From positions 1-46,181 of the forward strand of contig NZ_JAMBPR010000071.1 of assembly GCF_024206475.1 (NCBI RefSeq): a DNA stretch of 46,181 nucleotides. Reading direction: 5' to 3'. The notes under the pieces are model-generated. The model searched no databases and was not told the origin of the DNA. It saw only the letters and a program-made list of their open reading frames with translations. A program made the position numbers and the translations under genes. How positions within the stretch are numbered: position 1 is the stretch's first letter; every line of letters begins with the position of its first letter. This DNA comes from Paraburkholderia sp. CNPSo 3274 (GTDB taxonomy: Bacteria; Pseudomonadota; Gammaproteobacteria; Burkholderiales; Burkholderiaceae). Below, in pieces: positions 25,233 to 36,100 of the stretch.

Positions 25233-27452
25233 TCATCCAGCGGCGGCTTCGTTCGGGCCCGCAGGTGCGCCCGATTCGGGCGCACCCGGCGTGCGGCGCG
25301 GGTCCGGCGTTGGCGCGTCGCCGCGCGTGCCCCGTGGCCGGTGCGTGTCGGCGCGCGCCGGACGGGCGCGGAGCACGGCGAGCGCGCGCGCAGCCAGTTC
25401 GTACGTCGTGTCGGGCAGCGCGTAGGGCGCCGCGTCGGGCCGCGCGGTATCGAGCAGCACCTCCCATGCCATGCGCGGCGCGGGCGCGACGAAGGTCACC
25501 GCGCCCTGCGAGGCGTTCAGCATCATCAACAATACTTCCATTTGGCCGTGGAGTCCCGCTCCCGCGCGCCGCATGGTGAACGCGCTCGCTTCCGGGTCGT
25601 GCCAGGCCTCGGGCGAGAGCGGCTCGCCGCGTTCGTCGAACCAGTCGATGTCGTGCACGCCGGGCATCAGTTCGCGCTCGCCGAACAGAAAGCGCGTTTC
25701 GTGCAGCAGCGGATGTTCGCGGCGCAGCGCGATCACACGCGCGGCGAAACGGGTCATGGCCTTGCCCTGCGGCGTATCGGCGAGCGCCCAGTCGAACCAC
25801 GAGATATCGTTGTCCTGGCAGTACGCGTTGTTGTTGCCGCGTTGCGTGCGGCAGGCCTCGTCGCCCGCGAGCAGCATGGGTGTGCCGAGCGCGATGAAGA
25901 GCGTGGCCATCATGGAGCGGGCCACGCGCGCGCGCGTGGCGAGGATGGCGGGGTCGTCGGTCGTGCCTTCCACGCCCCAGTTCGCGCTCCAGTTTTCATT
26001 GTGGCCGTCGCGGTTTTCTTCGCCGTTGGCTTCGTTATGCTTGCGCTCGTACGAAACGAGGTCGGCGAGCGTGAAGCCGTCGTGCGAGGTGACGAAATTG
26101 ATCGACGCCCAGGGCCGGCGCTTGCGTTTGTCGAACAGGTCCGCACTGCCGGTCAGGCGTGCCGCGAGGTCGGCGCGCTGGCCCGGCGCGCCGCGCCAGT
26201 AGCGCCGCACGCTGTCGCGAAAGCGATCGTTCCATTCGGAAAAGCCGGGCGGGTGGTTGCCAAGCTGATAGCCGCCGGGGCCCACGTCCCACGGCTCGGA
26301 AATCAGCTTGCATTGGGAAAGCACGGGGTCCTGGCGCAGCACGTCGAAGAAGCCGCCGTTCGGGTCGAAGCCCGCGGGCTCGCGCCCGAGCGTGACGCCA
26401 AGGTCGAAGCGAAAGCCGTCGATGCCATATGACGTGGCCCAGTGGCGCAGCGAGTCGGCGACCATCTGCAGCACGCGCGGATGCGAAAGGTCGAGCGTGT
26501 TGCCGCAGCCCGTGTCGTTGATGAAGTGGCGCTCGTCGCCAGGCACGCAGCGGTAATAGCTGGCGTTGTCGAGGCCGCGCCACGAGACGGTGGGGCCCAT
26601 TTCGCCGCCTTCGCAGGTATGGTTGTAGACCACGTCGAGAAAGACTTCGAGACCCGCCGCATGAAGCTGCCGCACGGCAATGCGCATTTCGTCGGTGTCG
26701 TAGCCCACGAGGTAGCCTGGCTCGGGTGCGAAGAACGCGGCCGCGTTGTAGCCCCAGTAGTTGCGCAGTCCACGATCGACCAGAAAGCGCTCGGAGAGAA
26801 ACGCGTGCACCGGCAAGATCTCGATGGCCGTCACGCCGAGCTTGTGCAGGTGCTCGATGAAACGTGGCGCCGCCAGCCCGGCGAAGGTGCCCCGCATGTG
26901 CGTGCGCAAATCGTGACGCTGCATCGAAAGACCGCGCAGATGCGCCTCGTAGATGACGGTGTCGCCCCACGGCGTATTGGGCCGCCGATCGCGCGACCAG
27001 TCGAATTTGTCGTTGACGACCATGCACTTGGGCATGGCCGGCGCGGAATCGCGCCGGTCGATCGAGAGGTCCACGCGGTTCGAATGCGCGCGGTAGCCAT
27101 AGAGCGTGTCCGACCAGCGAAACTGGCCGATGAGCTGCTTCGCGTAAGGGTCCACCAGCAGCTTGTGCGGATTGAAGCGGTGCCCCAGATGCGGCTGATA
27201 GGGCCCATGCGCGCGCAGGCCGTAGACGGTGCCGGGATGCGCGCCCGGCAGATAGCCGTGCCACACCTCATCCGTGCATTCGGGCAAGGTGTAGCGAATA
27301 CGTTCCTTGCGGCCGGTGGGGTCGAAGAGGCACAGCTCGATGCGCCATGCATGGGCCGAGAACACGGCAAAGTTGGTGCCGAGGCCGTCCCACGTCGCCC
27401 CGAGCGGCCAGGGGGAGCCGGGCAGCAGGCGCTCAGGCGGACCGTTTGCCAT
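25233..27452 (-). CDS. glgX: Glycogen debranching enzyme GlgX/TreX
   Basis: This GH13 isoamylase-type enzyme removes alpha-1,6 branches and supplies linear chains to TreY. The 739-residue protein has an N-terminal CBM48-like domain (GATWDGLGTNFAVFSAHA) and a complete barrel: Asp350 (IDGFRFDLGV), Glu386 (LISEPWDVGPGGYQLG) and Asp458 (FVTSHDGFTL). The last 35 residues are rich in Pro, Arg and Gly and lie outside the fold. GGAG is 8 bases before the ATG. It starts 68 bases after glgB, the largest gap in the operon. In trehalose clusters this gene is often called treX. Confidence 0.94.
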   Translation of the reverse strand: MANGPPERLLPGSPWPLGATWDGLGTNFAVFSAHAWRIELCLFDPTGRKERIRYTLPECTDEVWHGYLPGAHPGTVYGLRAHGPYQPHLGHRFNPHKLLVDPYAKQLIGQFRWSDTLYGYRAHSNRVDLSIDRRDSAPAMPKCMVVNDKFDWSRDRRPNTPWGDTVIYEAHLRGLSMQRHDLRTHMRGTFAGLAAPRFIEHLHKLGVTAIEILPVHAFLSERFLVDRGLRNYWGYNAAAFFAPEPGYLVGYDTDEMRIAVRQLHAAGLEVFLDVVYNHTCEGGEMGPTVSWRGLDNASYYRCVPGDERHFINDTGCGNTLDLSHPRVLQMVADSLRHWATSYGIDGFRFDLGVTLGREPAGFDPNGGFFDVLRQDPVLSQCKLISEPWDVGPGGYQLGNHPPGFSEWNDRFRDSVRRYWRGAPGQRADLAARLTGSADLFDKRKRRPWASINFVTSHDGFTLADLVSYERKHNEANGEENRDGHNENWSANWGVEGTTDDPAILATRARVARSMMATLFIALGTPMLLAGDEACRTQRGNNNAYCQDNDISWFDWALADTPQGKAMTRFAARVIALRREHPLLHETRFLFGERELMPGVHDIDWFDERGEPLSPEAWHDPEASAFTMRRAGAGLHGQMEVLLMMLNASQGAVTFVAPAPRMAWEVLLDTARPDAAPYALPDTTYELAARALAVLRARPARADTHRPRGTRGDAPTPDPRRTPGAPESGAPAGPNEAAAG

Positions 27453-27520
27453 GACGATGCTCCATGTGTTGTTTTTCGTTTTGCATCGGCTTCCTGATCA
27501 AATCCCGCCGCGGCGCCGGC

Positions 27521-29737
27521 TTATCGGCGCAGGCGCAGGATCAGCGTGCCGAGTGGCGGCAGGACGAATGCGGCCGACTGCGGCTTGCCGTGGCTCACCA
27601 CGCTCTCCGTGGCAACGAGGCCTCCGTTGCCTGTGTTCGAGCCGCCGTACACCTCGGCGTCGGTGTTGAGCGCTTCTTCCCACTGTCCCGGCTGCGGCAT
27701 GCCGATACGGTAGCCGTGGCGCGGCACCGGCGTGAAGTTGCAGATCACCACGATCTCGCGGCCCGAGCCGTCCACGCGGCGCCATGCGAGCACGCTGTTT
27801 TCGTTGTCGTCCGAAACAAGCCATTCGAAGCCGCCGGGTTCCGAGTCGAGCGTGTAGAGCGCGGGCTCGCTCGCGTAGAGGCGGTTGAGGTCGCGCACGA
27901 GCGTTTGCACGCCGCGGTGCAGCGGGTCGTCGAGCAGGTTCCAGTGCGGCGTACCGTCGTGATCGAATTCGGCCATCTGCCCGAACTCGCCGCCCATGAA
28001 CAGCAGCTTCTTGCCGGGGTGCGCCCACATGAAGCCGAAATACGCGCGCAGGTTCGCGAACTTTTGCCAGCGGTCGCCTGGCATTTTGCCTAGCAGCGAC
28101 CCTTTGCCGTGCACTACTTCGTCGTGCGACAGCGGCAGCACGAAGCGTTCGGACCAGGCGTAGACCATCGCAAACGTCATCAGGTGATGGTGATAGCGGC
28201 GATAAACGGAGTCTTCGTGCATGTAGTGCAGCGTGTCGTGCATCCAGCCCATGTTCCACTTGAACTGGAAGCCGAGGCCGCCATCCTCGGGGCGCGCCGT
28301 GACGCCTGGCCAAGCTGTGGATTCCTCGGCAATGGTGATGACGCCGGGGCGTTGCGGAACGTATTGCGTTTCGTGATTGAGACGCTTGAGAAACGCAATC
28401 GATTCGAGATTCTCGCGGCCGCCATAGATGTTGGGCACCCACTCGCCTTGCGCGCGCGAATAGTCGCGGTAGAGCATCGAGGCGACCGCGTCCACGCGTA
28501 GCCCGTCCACGTGATAGCGCATGAGCCACGCAAGGCCCGACGCGACCAGGAACGCGCTCACCTCGCGGCGTCCCAGGTTGTAGATCATCGTGTTCCAGTC
28601 GGGGTGATAGCCCTCGCGCGGGTCGGCATGTTCGTAGAGCGCCGTGCCGTCGAAATCGATGAGACCGTGCGCGTCGTTCGGGAAGTGCGCGGGCACCCAG
28701 TCGAGAATCACGCCAAGTCCCGCTTCGTGCGCGCGGTCGACGAACGCCGCGAAGTCCACCGGCGCGCCAAGACGCGCGGTGGGGGCGAACTGCGATAGCG
28801 GCTGATAGCCCCACGAGCCGCCAAACGGATGTTCCGCCACGGGCAGCAATTCGATGTGCGTGAAGCCCATGCCCTGCGCGTAGGGGATCAGGCGTTCGGC
28901 GAGTGCACCCCAGTCGGGCGCCGGGGCGTCGGCGCCTTGCGTGGGCAGCCACGAAGGCGCATGCACCTCGTAGACCGACATCGCCGCGCGCGCGTTCTGC
29001 CGTTCGGCGCGCGTTTGCAGCCACTCCTGATCGCGCCACGCGTAGTGGTCGATCGCTTCGACGGGTGCGACGATCGAAGCCGTGCCCGGCGGGCGTTCCG
29101 TCTGGAGCGCGCAGGGATCGGCCTTGAGCGGCAGGACCACGCCGCGCGCGCCGAGTATCTCGTACTTGTAGCGCGCGCCGGACGCTACACGCGGAATGAA
29201 AAGCTCCCATACGCCTGCTTCGTGGCGCAGCCGCATGGGGTGACGCCGCCCGTCCCACGCGTTGAAGTCGCCCACTACGGAGACGCGCTTCGCATTTGGC
29301 GCCCAGACAGCAAAGCGCACGCCGGGCACGCCATCGCAGGTCAAGGGCCGCGCGCCGAGGCATTCGAGCACCGCGTAGGGGTCGCCGTCTGCGAGACGCA
29401 CGAGCGCTTCATGCGAAAGCTGCGGGCCGAATGAATAGGTATCCTCGATTTCCTGGCTCACGCCATGCCAGTCGACCGCGAGCCGGTAGGGCACCGCTTC
29501 CGCGAGTGGTCCTGCGTAGAGTCCTGCGGGATGCACGAGCGAGAGTTCGCCGAGCGTGTGGGCGCGGTCGCGCGCCACCACGCTCGCGCCCGAAGCGTTC
29601 GGCAGCCATGCGCGCACGTAGGGGGCGCCGTCCACCCAGTGCAGCCCGAGCACAGAGAAAGGATCGGAGTGGTACGCGCCGGCGAGTGCGTCGGCGTCGT
29701 GGGGATTCAGGCCGGCTTGGGGCGCGCGTTCAACCAT
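27521..29737 (-). CDS. glgB: 1,4-alpha-glucan branching enzyme
   Basis: GlgB cuts alpha-1,4 chains and rejoins them by alpha-1,6 bonds. The protein has 738 residues with two N-terminal CBM48-type domains (N1 from about residue 10, second one around 140–230 with FAVWAPNAKRVSVVGDFNAW) and the barrel: Asp416 (VDGLRVDAVASM), Glu471 (IAEESTAW), Asp539 (LSHDEVVHGKGS). I chose the ATG at 29737 because GGAG lies 6 bases upstream; a GTG two codons earlier is less likely. The first 8 bases overlap the treS-mak 3' end. With GlgE it forms the non-classical GlgE route to branched glucan. Confidence 0.96.
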   Translation of the reverse strand: MVERAPQAGLNPHDADALAGAYHSDPFSVLGLHWVDGAPYVRAWLPNASGASVVARDRAHTLGELSLVHPAGLYAGPLAEAVPYRLAVDWHGVSQEIEDTYSFGPQLSHEALVRLADGDPYAVLECLGARPLTCDGVPGVRFAVWAPNAKRVSVVGDFNAWDGRRHPMRLRHEAGVWELFIPRVASGARYKYEILGARGVVLPLKADPCALQTERPPGTASIVAPVEAIDHYAWRDQEWLQTRAERQNARAAMSVYEVHAPSWLPTQGADAPAPDWGALAERLIPYAQGMGFTHIELLPVAEHPFGGSWGYQPLSQFAPTARLGAPVDFAAFVDRAHEAGLGVILDWVPAHFPNDAHGLIDFDGTALYEHADPREGYHPDWNTMIYNLGRREVSAFLVASGLAWLMRYHVDGLRVDAVASMLYRDYSRAQGEWVPNIYGGRENLESIAFLKRLNHETQYVPQRPGVITIAEESTAWPGVTARPEDGGLGFQFKWNMGWMHDTLHYMHEDSVYRRYHHHLMTFAMVYAWSERFVLPLSHDEVVHGKGSLLGKMPGDRWQKFANLRAYFGFMWAHPGKKLLFMGGEFGQMAEFDHDGTPHWNLLDDPLHRGVQTLVRDLNRLYASEPALYTLDSEPGGFEWLVSDDNENSVLAWRRVDGSGREIVVICNFTPVPRHGYRIGMPQPGQWEEALNTDAEVYGGSNTGNGGLVATESVVSHGKPQSAAFVLPPLGTLILRLRR

Positions 29738-32700
29738 GGCCACCTCCGCCGGAACGCGATTGAGTTGACTGCGTGAGCCCGAGCACGCGCGCCGCTAGCG
29801 CCGCGAGACCGCGTACCGGCAGCGCGAGCCAGGTGGGGCGGTTGGCCGCCTCGTAGCGGATCTCGTAGGCCGCCTTCTCGATCAGGAACAGGTCGAGCAG
29901 CGCCTGCTCCTGCGAAGCGCTTACGAGCGTGAGCGGTCCTTCGGCCACGGCTGCGCGATACTGGCTCAGGAACGCTTCGCCAGCATAGCCGCGGAAGCGT
30001 TCGAAGAGCGCACGCTTGCGATCGACGAGTTGCTGCGGCGCGTTTTCCAGCGTCGATTGCGCGGCGGCTCCCGCATACGAGAGCGAGCGCAACAGGCCCG
30101 CCACGTCGCGCAGCGGCGACGTCTTTGCGCGCCGGTATTCGAGCGCTCGCGCGGGCTCGCCTTCGAAGTCGATCAAATACGCGTCGCCCTGGGAAAGCAG
30201 GACCTGGCCCAGGTGGAAATCGCCGTGTATGCGGATGCGCGCGGCCTTCGTGTCGTCCTGCACGAGTTCGTCGATCTTCGCGACGAGCGCCTTGCGGCGA
30301 TCGATCAAGCTGCGTGCGAGATCGCGTGCGTCTTCGTCGAGCGTTTGGTCGTCTTCACCCGTATGCCGCGCGACGATGTCGAGCGCTTCATTGACCATGG
30401 TCTTCGTGTCGTCGACCCAGGCGCGCACGTCGTCGGGTGTGGCGGCGACGGGCGCGAATGCGTCGTCGTCGCTGGGTCTGGATAGCATCGCGTGCAACTC
30501 GCCCAGGCGCTTGCCGATGGCGCCGATCACCGCGCAGTATCCCTGCACGGCTTCTTCCTCGTGCGCCTGGTCGACGCTCGTGTCGTCGTCCATGGCGAGC
30601 GCGAGTTCGTCGATCGTGCGGCGCAGATAATCTAGCGCCCAGTCCCACGCATTGCCCTGGTTGTCGATGAAACCCTGCACGATGATGAGCGTGTGCGGCA
30701 CGCCCGCGGGATCCACGCGCACCACTTCGCCATAGAGCGGCGCAGTGTTCGCGTAGCCGAGCTTCGTGAGGTAGCGGCTCATTTCCGCTTCGGGGTGCAC
30801 GCCAGCCATGAGCCGGCGCACGATCTTGAGCACGAGGGTTTCCGCGATCACGAGCGAACTGTTGCTCTGCTCCGCGGCGAGCCAGCGCACCTCCGGCGTG
30901 TCGCCAAGGTCGAGTTCGTCGAGGCGCTCCGTCGGCTCGAAGCGGATCGTGCTCTGCTGGACGGTGGGCACCGTGGCGTGCTCGCGCAGCTTGCGCAGCA
31001 CGCCATAGGCGAACCATGGCAGCGAGAACGCGTCGGTGAGATAGCCCACCGTGCGGCCGCGCCGCACGCGCGAGAGCGCGAGCTGGATATGCAGCGGCGT
31101 GGTGATTTCGGTGCCCCACGTAATGGCGATTGGGAGTACGTAGCGCTCGCTCGTGCCATCCGCAAGCTCGGCCTCGATCTCCGTGAACGCGAAGCCCGCG
31201 CCGTAAATCGTCGTCAGCGCCGCGAGGCGCACGGCGCGCAGCGGCTTGTCCTTGGAGGCGAACCAGCGGCGACGCGAGAGCCACGAAGGCAGCACTTCCG
31301 ATTCGAGCAGCCGCACGTTTTCGGGCGTCGCGCCCGCCTGACCTTCGCGGAGCACTACAGTCACGAACTCGGGCAATTGCTCCGAGGTCGGCTGGCTCCA
31401 GGAAGGCCGCTGATCGCCGGGGCTCAGCAGGAACCACAGGAAGCCGTAGGGCGGGAAAGTCAGCAGATAAGGCAACTGCCCGACGGCTGGAAACACAGAG
31501 TCGGCCGTCATTTCGACAGGGGCCGTGCCCGCGAATTCGGAAAGATCGAGTTCCACCGCCTGCGGCGCGCGCGACAGATTCGCCACACACAGGATCGGCG
31601 CTTCGCCCGGCATTTCGCGCAGATACGCGAGGATCTTGCGGTTCGCGGGACGCAGGAAGCGGATCGTGCCGCGCCCGAACGCCTGCTTTGCCCGGCGCGT
31701 GGCGAGCATGCGGCGCGTCCAGTTGAGCAGCGAATGCGGGTCGCGGCTTTGCGCTTCGACGTTGATGGCATCGTAGCCGTAGAGCGAGCCCATGAGCGGC
31801 GGCAACACGAGCTGTTCGGGGTCGGCGCGCGAGAAGCCGCCGTTGCGGTCCGACGACCACTGCATCGGCGTGCGCACGCCGTCGCGGTCGCCCAGGTGAA
31901 TGTTGTCGCCCATGCCGAGTTCATCGCCGTAATAGATCACGGGCGTGCCGGGCATGGAGAGCAGCAGCGAATTGATGAGTTCGATCCGGCGGCGGTCGCG
32001 CTCCATGAGCGGCGCTAGACGCCGGCGAATGCCGAGGTTCAGGCGTGCGCGTCGGTCGCTCGCATAGGTGTTCCAGAGGTAATCGCGTTCGGAGTCGGTC
32101 ACCATTTCGAGCGTGAGTTCGTCGTGATTGCGCAGGAAGATCGCCCACTGGCAGCTCGGCAGCAAGTCAGGCGTCTGCTTCATGATGTCGAGAATCGGGA
32201 AGCGGTCCTCGCTCGCAATCGCCATGTAGAGGCGCGGCATGAGAGGGAAGTGGAACGCCATGTGGCATTCGTCTTCGTTGCCGAAGTACTCCTGCACATC
32301 TTCCGGCCACTGGTTCGCTTCGGCCAGCAGCATGCGGTTCGGATAGTGCTCGTCGATGGCCGCACGTATCCGTTTGAGAATGCCGTGCGTTTCGGGCAGG
32401 TTCTCGTTGTTCGTGCCTTCACGCTCCACGAGGTAAGGCACGGCGTCCAGACGCAACCCGTCGATGCCCATGTCGAGCCAGAAGCGCATGACCTGCAGCA
32501 CTTCGCGCAGCACGGCGGGATTGTCGAAGTTCAGGTCGGGCTGGTGCGAATAGAAGCGGTGCCAGTAGTACGCGCCCGCCACGGGGTCGTGCGTCCAGTT
32601 GGACGGCTCCGTGTCGATGAAGATGATGCGCGTACCCTGGTACTTCTGGTCGGTGTCGGACCACACGTAGTAGTTGCGATGATTCGAGCCGGGCTTGGCA

Positions 32701-33179
32701 CGGCGCGCGCGCTGGAACCACGGGTGCTGGTCCGAGGTATGGTTGATGACCAGTTCGGTGATCACGCGTATGCCGCGCGCGTGCGCTTCCTGAATGAAGC
32801 GACGCACGTCGGCAAGTTGGCCGTAGTCGGGGTGCACATTGCGATAGTCGGCAATGTCGTAGCCGTCGTCGCGGCGTGGCGAGGGGTAGAACGGCAGCAG
32901 CCAGACCGCCGTGACCCCAAGGCTGGCAATGTAGTCGAGCTTCGCGAGCAGGCCAGGGAAATCGCCCACGCCATCGTTGTTCGAATCGAAGAACGATTTC
33001 AAGTGCACCTGGTAAATGATCGCGTCCTTGTACCAGAGCGGGTCGTCGGAAAGCATCGACGGCTTGCCGCGCCGTTGCGTGGCGCGTTCCTCCTGGTGTG
33101 GATCGTGTGCGGTCGAGTCTCGCGTGACGGTCTGCACGTTCGTCGCCACAGGCTCGTGCGTAGCGGGGTCGCGTTTCAT
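29730..33179 (-). CDS. treS: Trehalose synthase–maltokinase fusion
   Basis: A single 1149-residue chain. Residues of about 40–590 are trehalose synthase TreS (GH13), which interconverts trehalose and maltose: Asp245 (GLRLDAVPYL), Glu287 (LLAEANQWPED), Asp353 (FLRNHDELT). Residues of about 620–1149 are maltokinase (Mak/Pep2), which phosphorylates maltose to maltose 1-phosphate: kinase-like HGDFHLGQ with Asp987 and DFEGEP at about 1004. The product is the donor for GlgE, encoded just upstream. The start overlaps the glgE stop in ATGA. TreS–Mak fusions are known in several proteobacteria and in actinobacteria. The N-terminal 40 residues are charged and unconserved. Confidence 0.95.
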   Translation of the reverse strand: MKRDPATHEPVATNVQTVTRDSTAHDPHQEERATQRRGKPSMLSDDPLWYKDAIIYQVHLKSFFDSNNDGVGDFPGLLAKLDYIASLGVTAVWLLPFYPSPRRDDGYDIADYRNVHPDYGQLADVRRFIQEAHARGIRVITELVINHTSDQHPWFQRARRAKPGSNHRNYYVWSDTDQKYQGTRIIFIDTEPSNWTHDPVAGAYYWHRFYSHQPDLNFDNPAVLREVLQVMRFWLDMGIDGLRLDAVPYLVEREGTNNENLPETHGILKRIRAAIDEHYPNRMLLAEANQWPEDVQEYFGNEDECHMAFHFPLMPRLYMAIASEDRFPILDIMKQTPDLLPSCQWAIFLRNHDELTLEMVTDSERDYLWNTYASDRRARLNLGIRRRLAPLMERDRRRIELINSLLLSMPGTPVIYYGDELGMGDNIHLGDRDGVRTPMQWSSDRNGGFSRADPEQLVLPPLMGSLYGYDAINVEAQSRDPHSLLNWTRRMLATRRAKQAFGRGTIRFLRPANRKILAYLREMPGEAPILCVANLSRAPQAVELDLSEFAGTAPVEMTADSVFPAVGQLPYLLTFPPYGFLWFLLSPGDQRPSWSQPTSEQLPEFVTVVLREGQAGATPENVRLLESEVLPSWLSRRRWFASKDKPLRAVRLAALTTIYGAGFAFTEIEAELADGTSERYVLPIAITWGTEITTPLHIQLALSRVRRGRTVGYLTDAFSLPWFAYGVLRKLREHATVPTVQQSTIRFEPTERLDELDLGDTPEVRWLAAEQSNSSLVIAETLVLKIVRRLMAGVHPEAEMSRYLTKLGYANTAPLYGEVVRVDPAGVPHTLIIVQGFIDNQGNAWDWALDYLRRTIDELALAMDDDTSVDQAHEEEAVQGYCAVIGAIGKRLGELHAMLSRPSDDDAFAPVAATPDDVRAWVDDTKTMVNEALDIVARHTGEDDQTLDEDARDLARSLIDRRKALVAKIDELVQDDTKAARIRIHGDFHLGQVLLSQGDAYLIDFEGEPARALEYRRAKTSPLRDVAGLLRSLSYAGAAAQSTLENAPQQLVDRKRALFERFRGYAGEAFLSQYRAAVAEGPLTLVSASQEQALLDLFLIEKAAYEIRYEAANRPTWLALPVRGLAALAARVLGLTQSTQSRSGGGGHG

Positions 33180-36100
33180 GTCGCTCCTACGGGCGGGAAG
33201 TCCGCGTCGAGTTCGGGATGGCCCTCGATGTGCTCATCGTGCTCATCGGCGTGTTCAGGCAGCGGTTCTTCGCGCGGCAGGCCCGTCGCGGGCTCGATGC
33301 GCCAGATCGCAAATGGGCGCGCATGCGGGTCGAGTCGCACGTGCTGCCAGCGCCCATGCCACTCGAAGCGCTCGCCCGTCATTTCGTCGATCACATTGAG
33401 GGGGGCGTGGTCGTCGAGGTGCCAGCGCTGGAACGTCGCCCAAGGAAGTTCGAAGTCGGCGCCCTGCTCGTTGAAGGCATCGAGATTGATGGCCACGACG
33501 AGCACGTTGTCGCGCGCAGGCGTGGCCTTCTCGAAGCACAGCAGCGAGTCGTTGTGCGCGTCGAGGAACGTGATGCCGAGATGCGTGTGCAGCGCCGGGT
33601 TGGCGCGCCGAATGCGGTTGAGCGTGCTGATCTCCGTGACGATGTTGCCGGGACGATGCCAGTCCCATGCGCGCAGCTGATATTTTTCGGAATCCAGATA
33701 TTCTTCCGAATTGGGCATGGCGCGTCCTTCGCAAAGTTCGAAGCCGCAATACACGCCCCACAGCCCGGAAAGCGTCGCGGCCAGCGCTGCGCGGATCAGG
33801 AAGCTCGAGCGCGCGCCGGTCTGCAAATGGCGCGGATTGATGTCGGGCGTGTTGACGAAGAAGTTCGGCCGATAGAAGTCGCGCACCTCGGTCTGCGTGA
33901 GTTCCGTGAGGTAGTCGGTGAAATCGCGCTTCGATTCGCGCCACGTGAAGTACGTGTACGACTGCGAGAAGCCGAGCTTGGCGAGCCGATACATGAGGCG
34001 CGGCCGCGTGAAGGCTTCGGAGAGGAAGATCACGTCGGGGTGGCGCGCGCGCACGTCGGCGATCATCCATTCCCAGAACGGCAGCGGCTTCGTATGCGGG
34101 TTGTCCACGCGGAAAATGCGCACGCCCGTGTCCACCCAGAACAGGATCGCGTCTCGCAGTGCGAGCCACAAATCCGGCTTCGAGTCGTGCGCGTAGAACT
34201 CGGGGTTCACGATGTCCTGGTATTTCTTCGGCGGGTTTTCGGCGTAGCGCAGCGTGCCGTCGGGCCGCCACGCGAACCAGGTGGGATGCGCTTTCAACCA
34301 CGGGTGGTCAGGCGAGCATTGAATCGCAAAATCGAGCGCGATTTCGAGGCCTTGTTCGCGCGCCGCGGCAAGCATGCGGCAGAAGTCCTCGAGCGTGCCC
34401 AGTTGCGGATGCACCGCGGTGTGGCCGCCTTCGGCTCCGCCGATTGCGTAGGGGCTGCCCACGTCGCCGGGCTGCGCATTGAGCGTGTTGTTGCGCCCCT
34501 TGCGGTTCGCGAGGCCAATGGGGTGGATCGGCGGGAAGTACAGCACGTCGAAGCCCATTTCGCGAATGCGCGGCATCTTCGCGATCACGTCGTCGAAGGT
34601 GCCGTGGCGCGATTCGTCGTCGCTCATCGAGCGCGGGAAGATCTCGTACCAGCTCGCGAAGCGCGCCGCGCTGCGCTCCGCATCCACGCGATTGACGATC
34701 GTGTCGCGCGAAAGGAACGGACGGTGGCTCGCGGCGCGCACGGCCGCAGCCGTCGAAGGCGCGGCGATGATCGCGCAGCGTGTTTCGGTGTCGGCACCGA
34801 TGAAGCGTTTGACGATGGCGTCGAGCGTTTCGTTGGTGCGCTTCTGGTCGTCGTCGCCCGTGCCTGATGTTTCTGCGGTGGCGAGCACGAGCGCGAACAG
34901 ACGGCTCGCTTCCTCCAGCTCCAGATCGACGGGCTGGTTCGCCGCGCGCTTCTTGTGCAGATGTTCCGCGAGCGAGGCGAAATCGTCGCGCCACGCAATC
35001 ACGACGTACTCGTAGCGTCCGACGCGATCGAGCGGAATGTGGGCCGCCCACAGGTCGGTGCCAGCGGGCGGCACGGGCGCCATCGGCGATTCGTGCCAGG
35101 CGGTTTCGTCGGCGGCGCGCCAGAGCACGGCGGCGTCGATGCGGTCGTGGCCCTCGGCGAAGATGGCCGCGCGCACTTCGCAGCGTTCGCCCACGGTGCG
35201 CTTCGCGGCGAAACGACCGTGATCGACCGAGGGTTGCGCGCTCTCGATGGCAATGCGGGGAGCGGCGATCGCCTCAAGCACGCTCTTGTGTCCACTCGTG
35301 TCCGTCTTGCCGCGATCTTCGGGCGGCGCGAGCACCACGAGCGGGCTCGCGAGCGCGCGGAACATCCAGCATGCGCCCGCGGGCAGCGTGAACGTGTCGG
35401 GGATCGCGCTCGCGTCGCGCGGCGCGGGCAAGCGCGCGCCGCGCAGCGTTTCGGCGTCGAGCGGTGCGAAGCGCGTGAAACCGCCAGGCGCACCGTCGAG
35501 CAGGCGCGAGAGATCCACGCGCACAGGCGCGGCGAGCGCGGGATTGATGAGTGTAAGAATGGCGTCGCCCGCGTCGCGCAGATCCGCGTGGTCGCCGCGC
35601 AAGAGCGCTGCGACGCTCGCACCAGGACCATTGAGCGCGCGCAGTTCACCGTTGGTCTGCAGCGTCCACGTTTCGCGTTGCAGCGCGTTGGCGTGCGCGA
35701 CATCGGCGCTCAGATCGAATGGCGCGCGCGCCTTCGCGGCTTCCCACGCCTGCACGCTGTTGCCGCTGTGCGAGGTCGCTTCGTCCACGCCATATTCGAA
35801 ACCCATCGGCATGAGCCAGCCGGTGCCCAGCGCGGCTGCCGCGCGCAGCATGCGGCGATAGGCGCGCTCGAGCGCGCGCGCATCGGCGGCGCCTTCCTGG
35901 TCGTGCGCGTAGCGCGCGCCATAGGGCGCTTCTGGAAACGTTATCGGTGAGCCCACACGGCGCAATGCGGCGTGTTCCTCGACCATCCAGCTCGACGAGA
36001 AGTCCCACCAGCGCAGCGAGGAGAAGGCCGCGTCGAAGCCTGCACCTTCGAGGTGCGCGATCGCCTCGCGCGGCAGGCCGGGCGTAGCGGCGAGCCAGCG

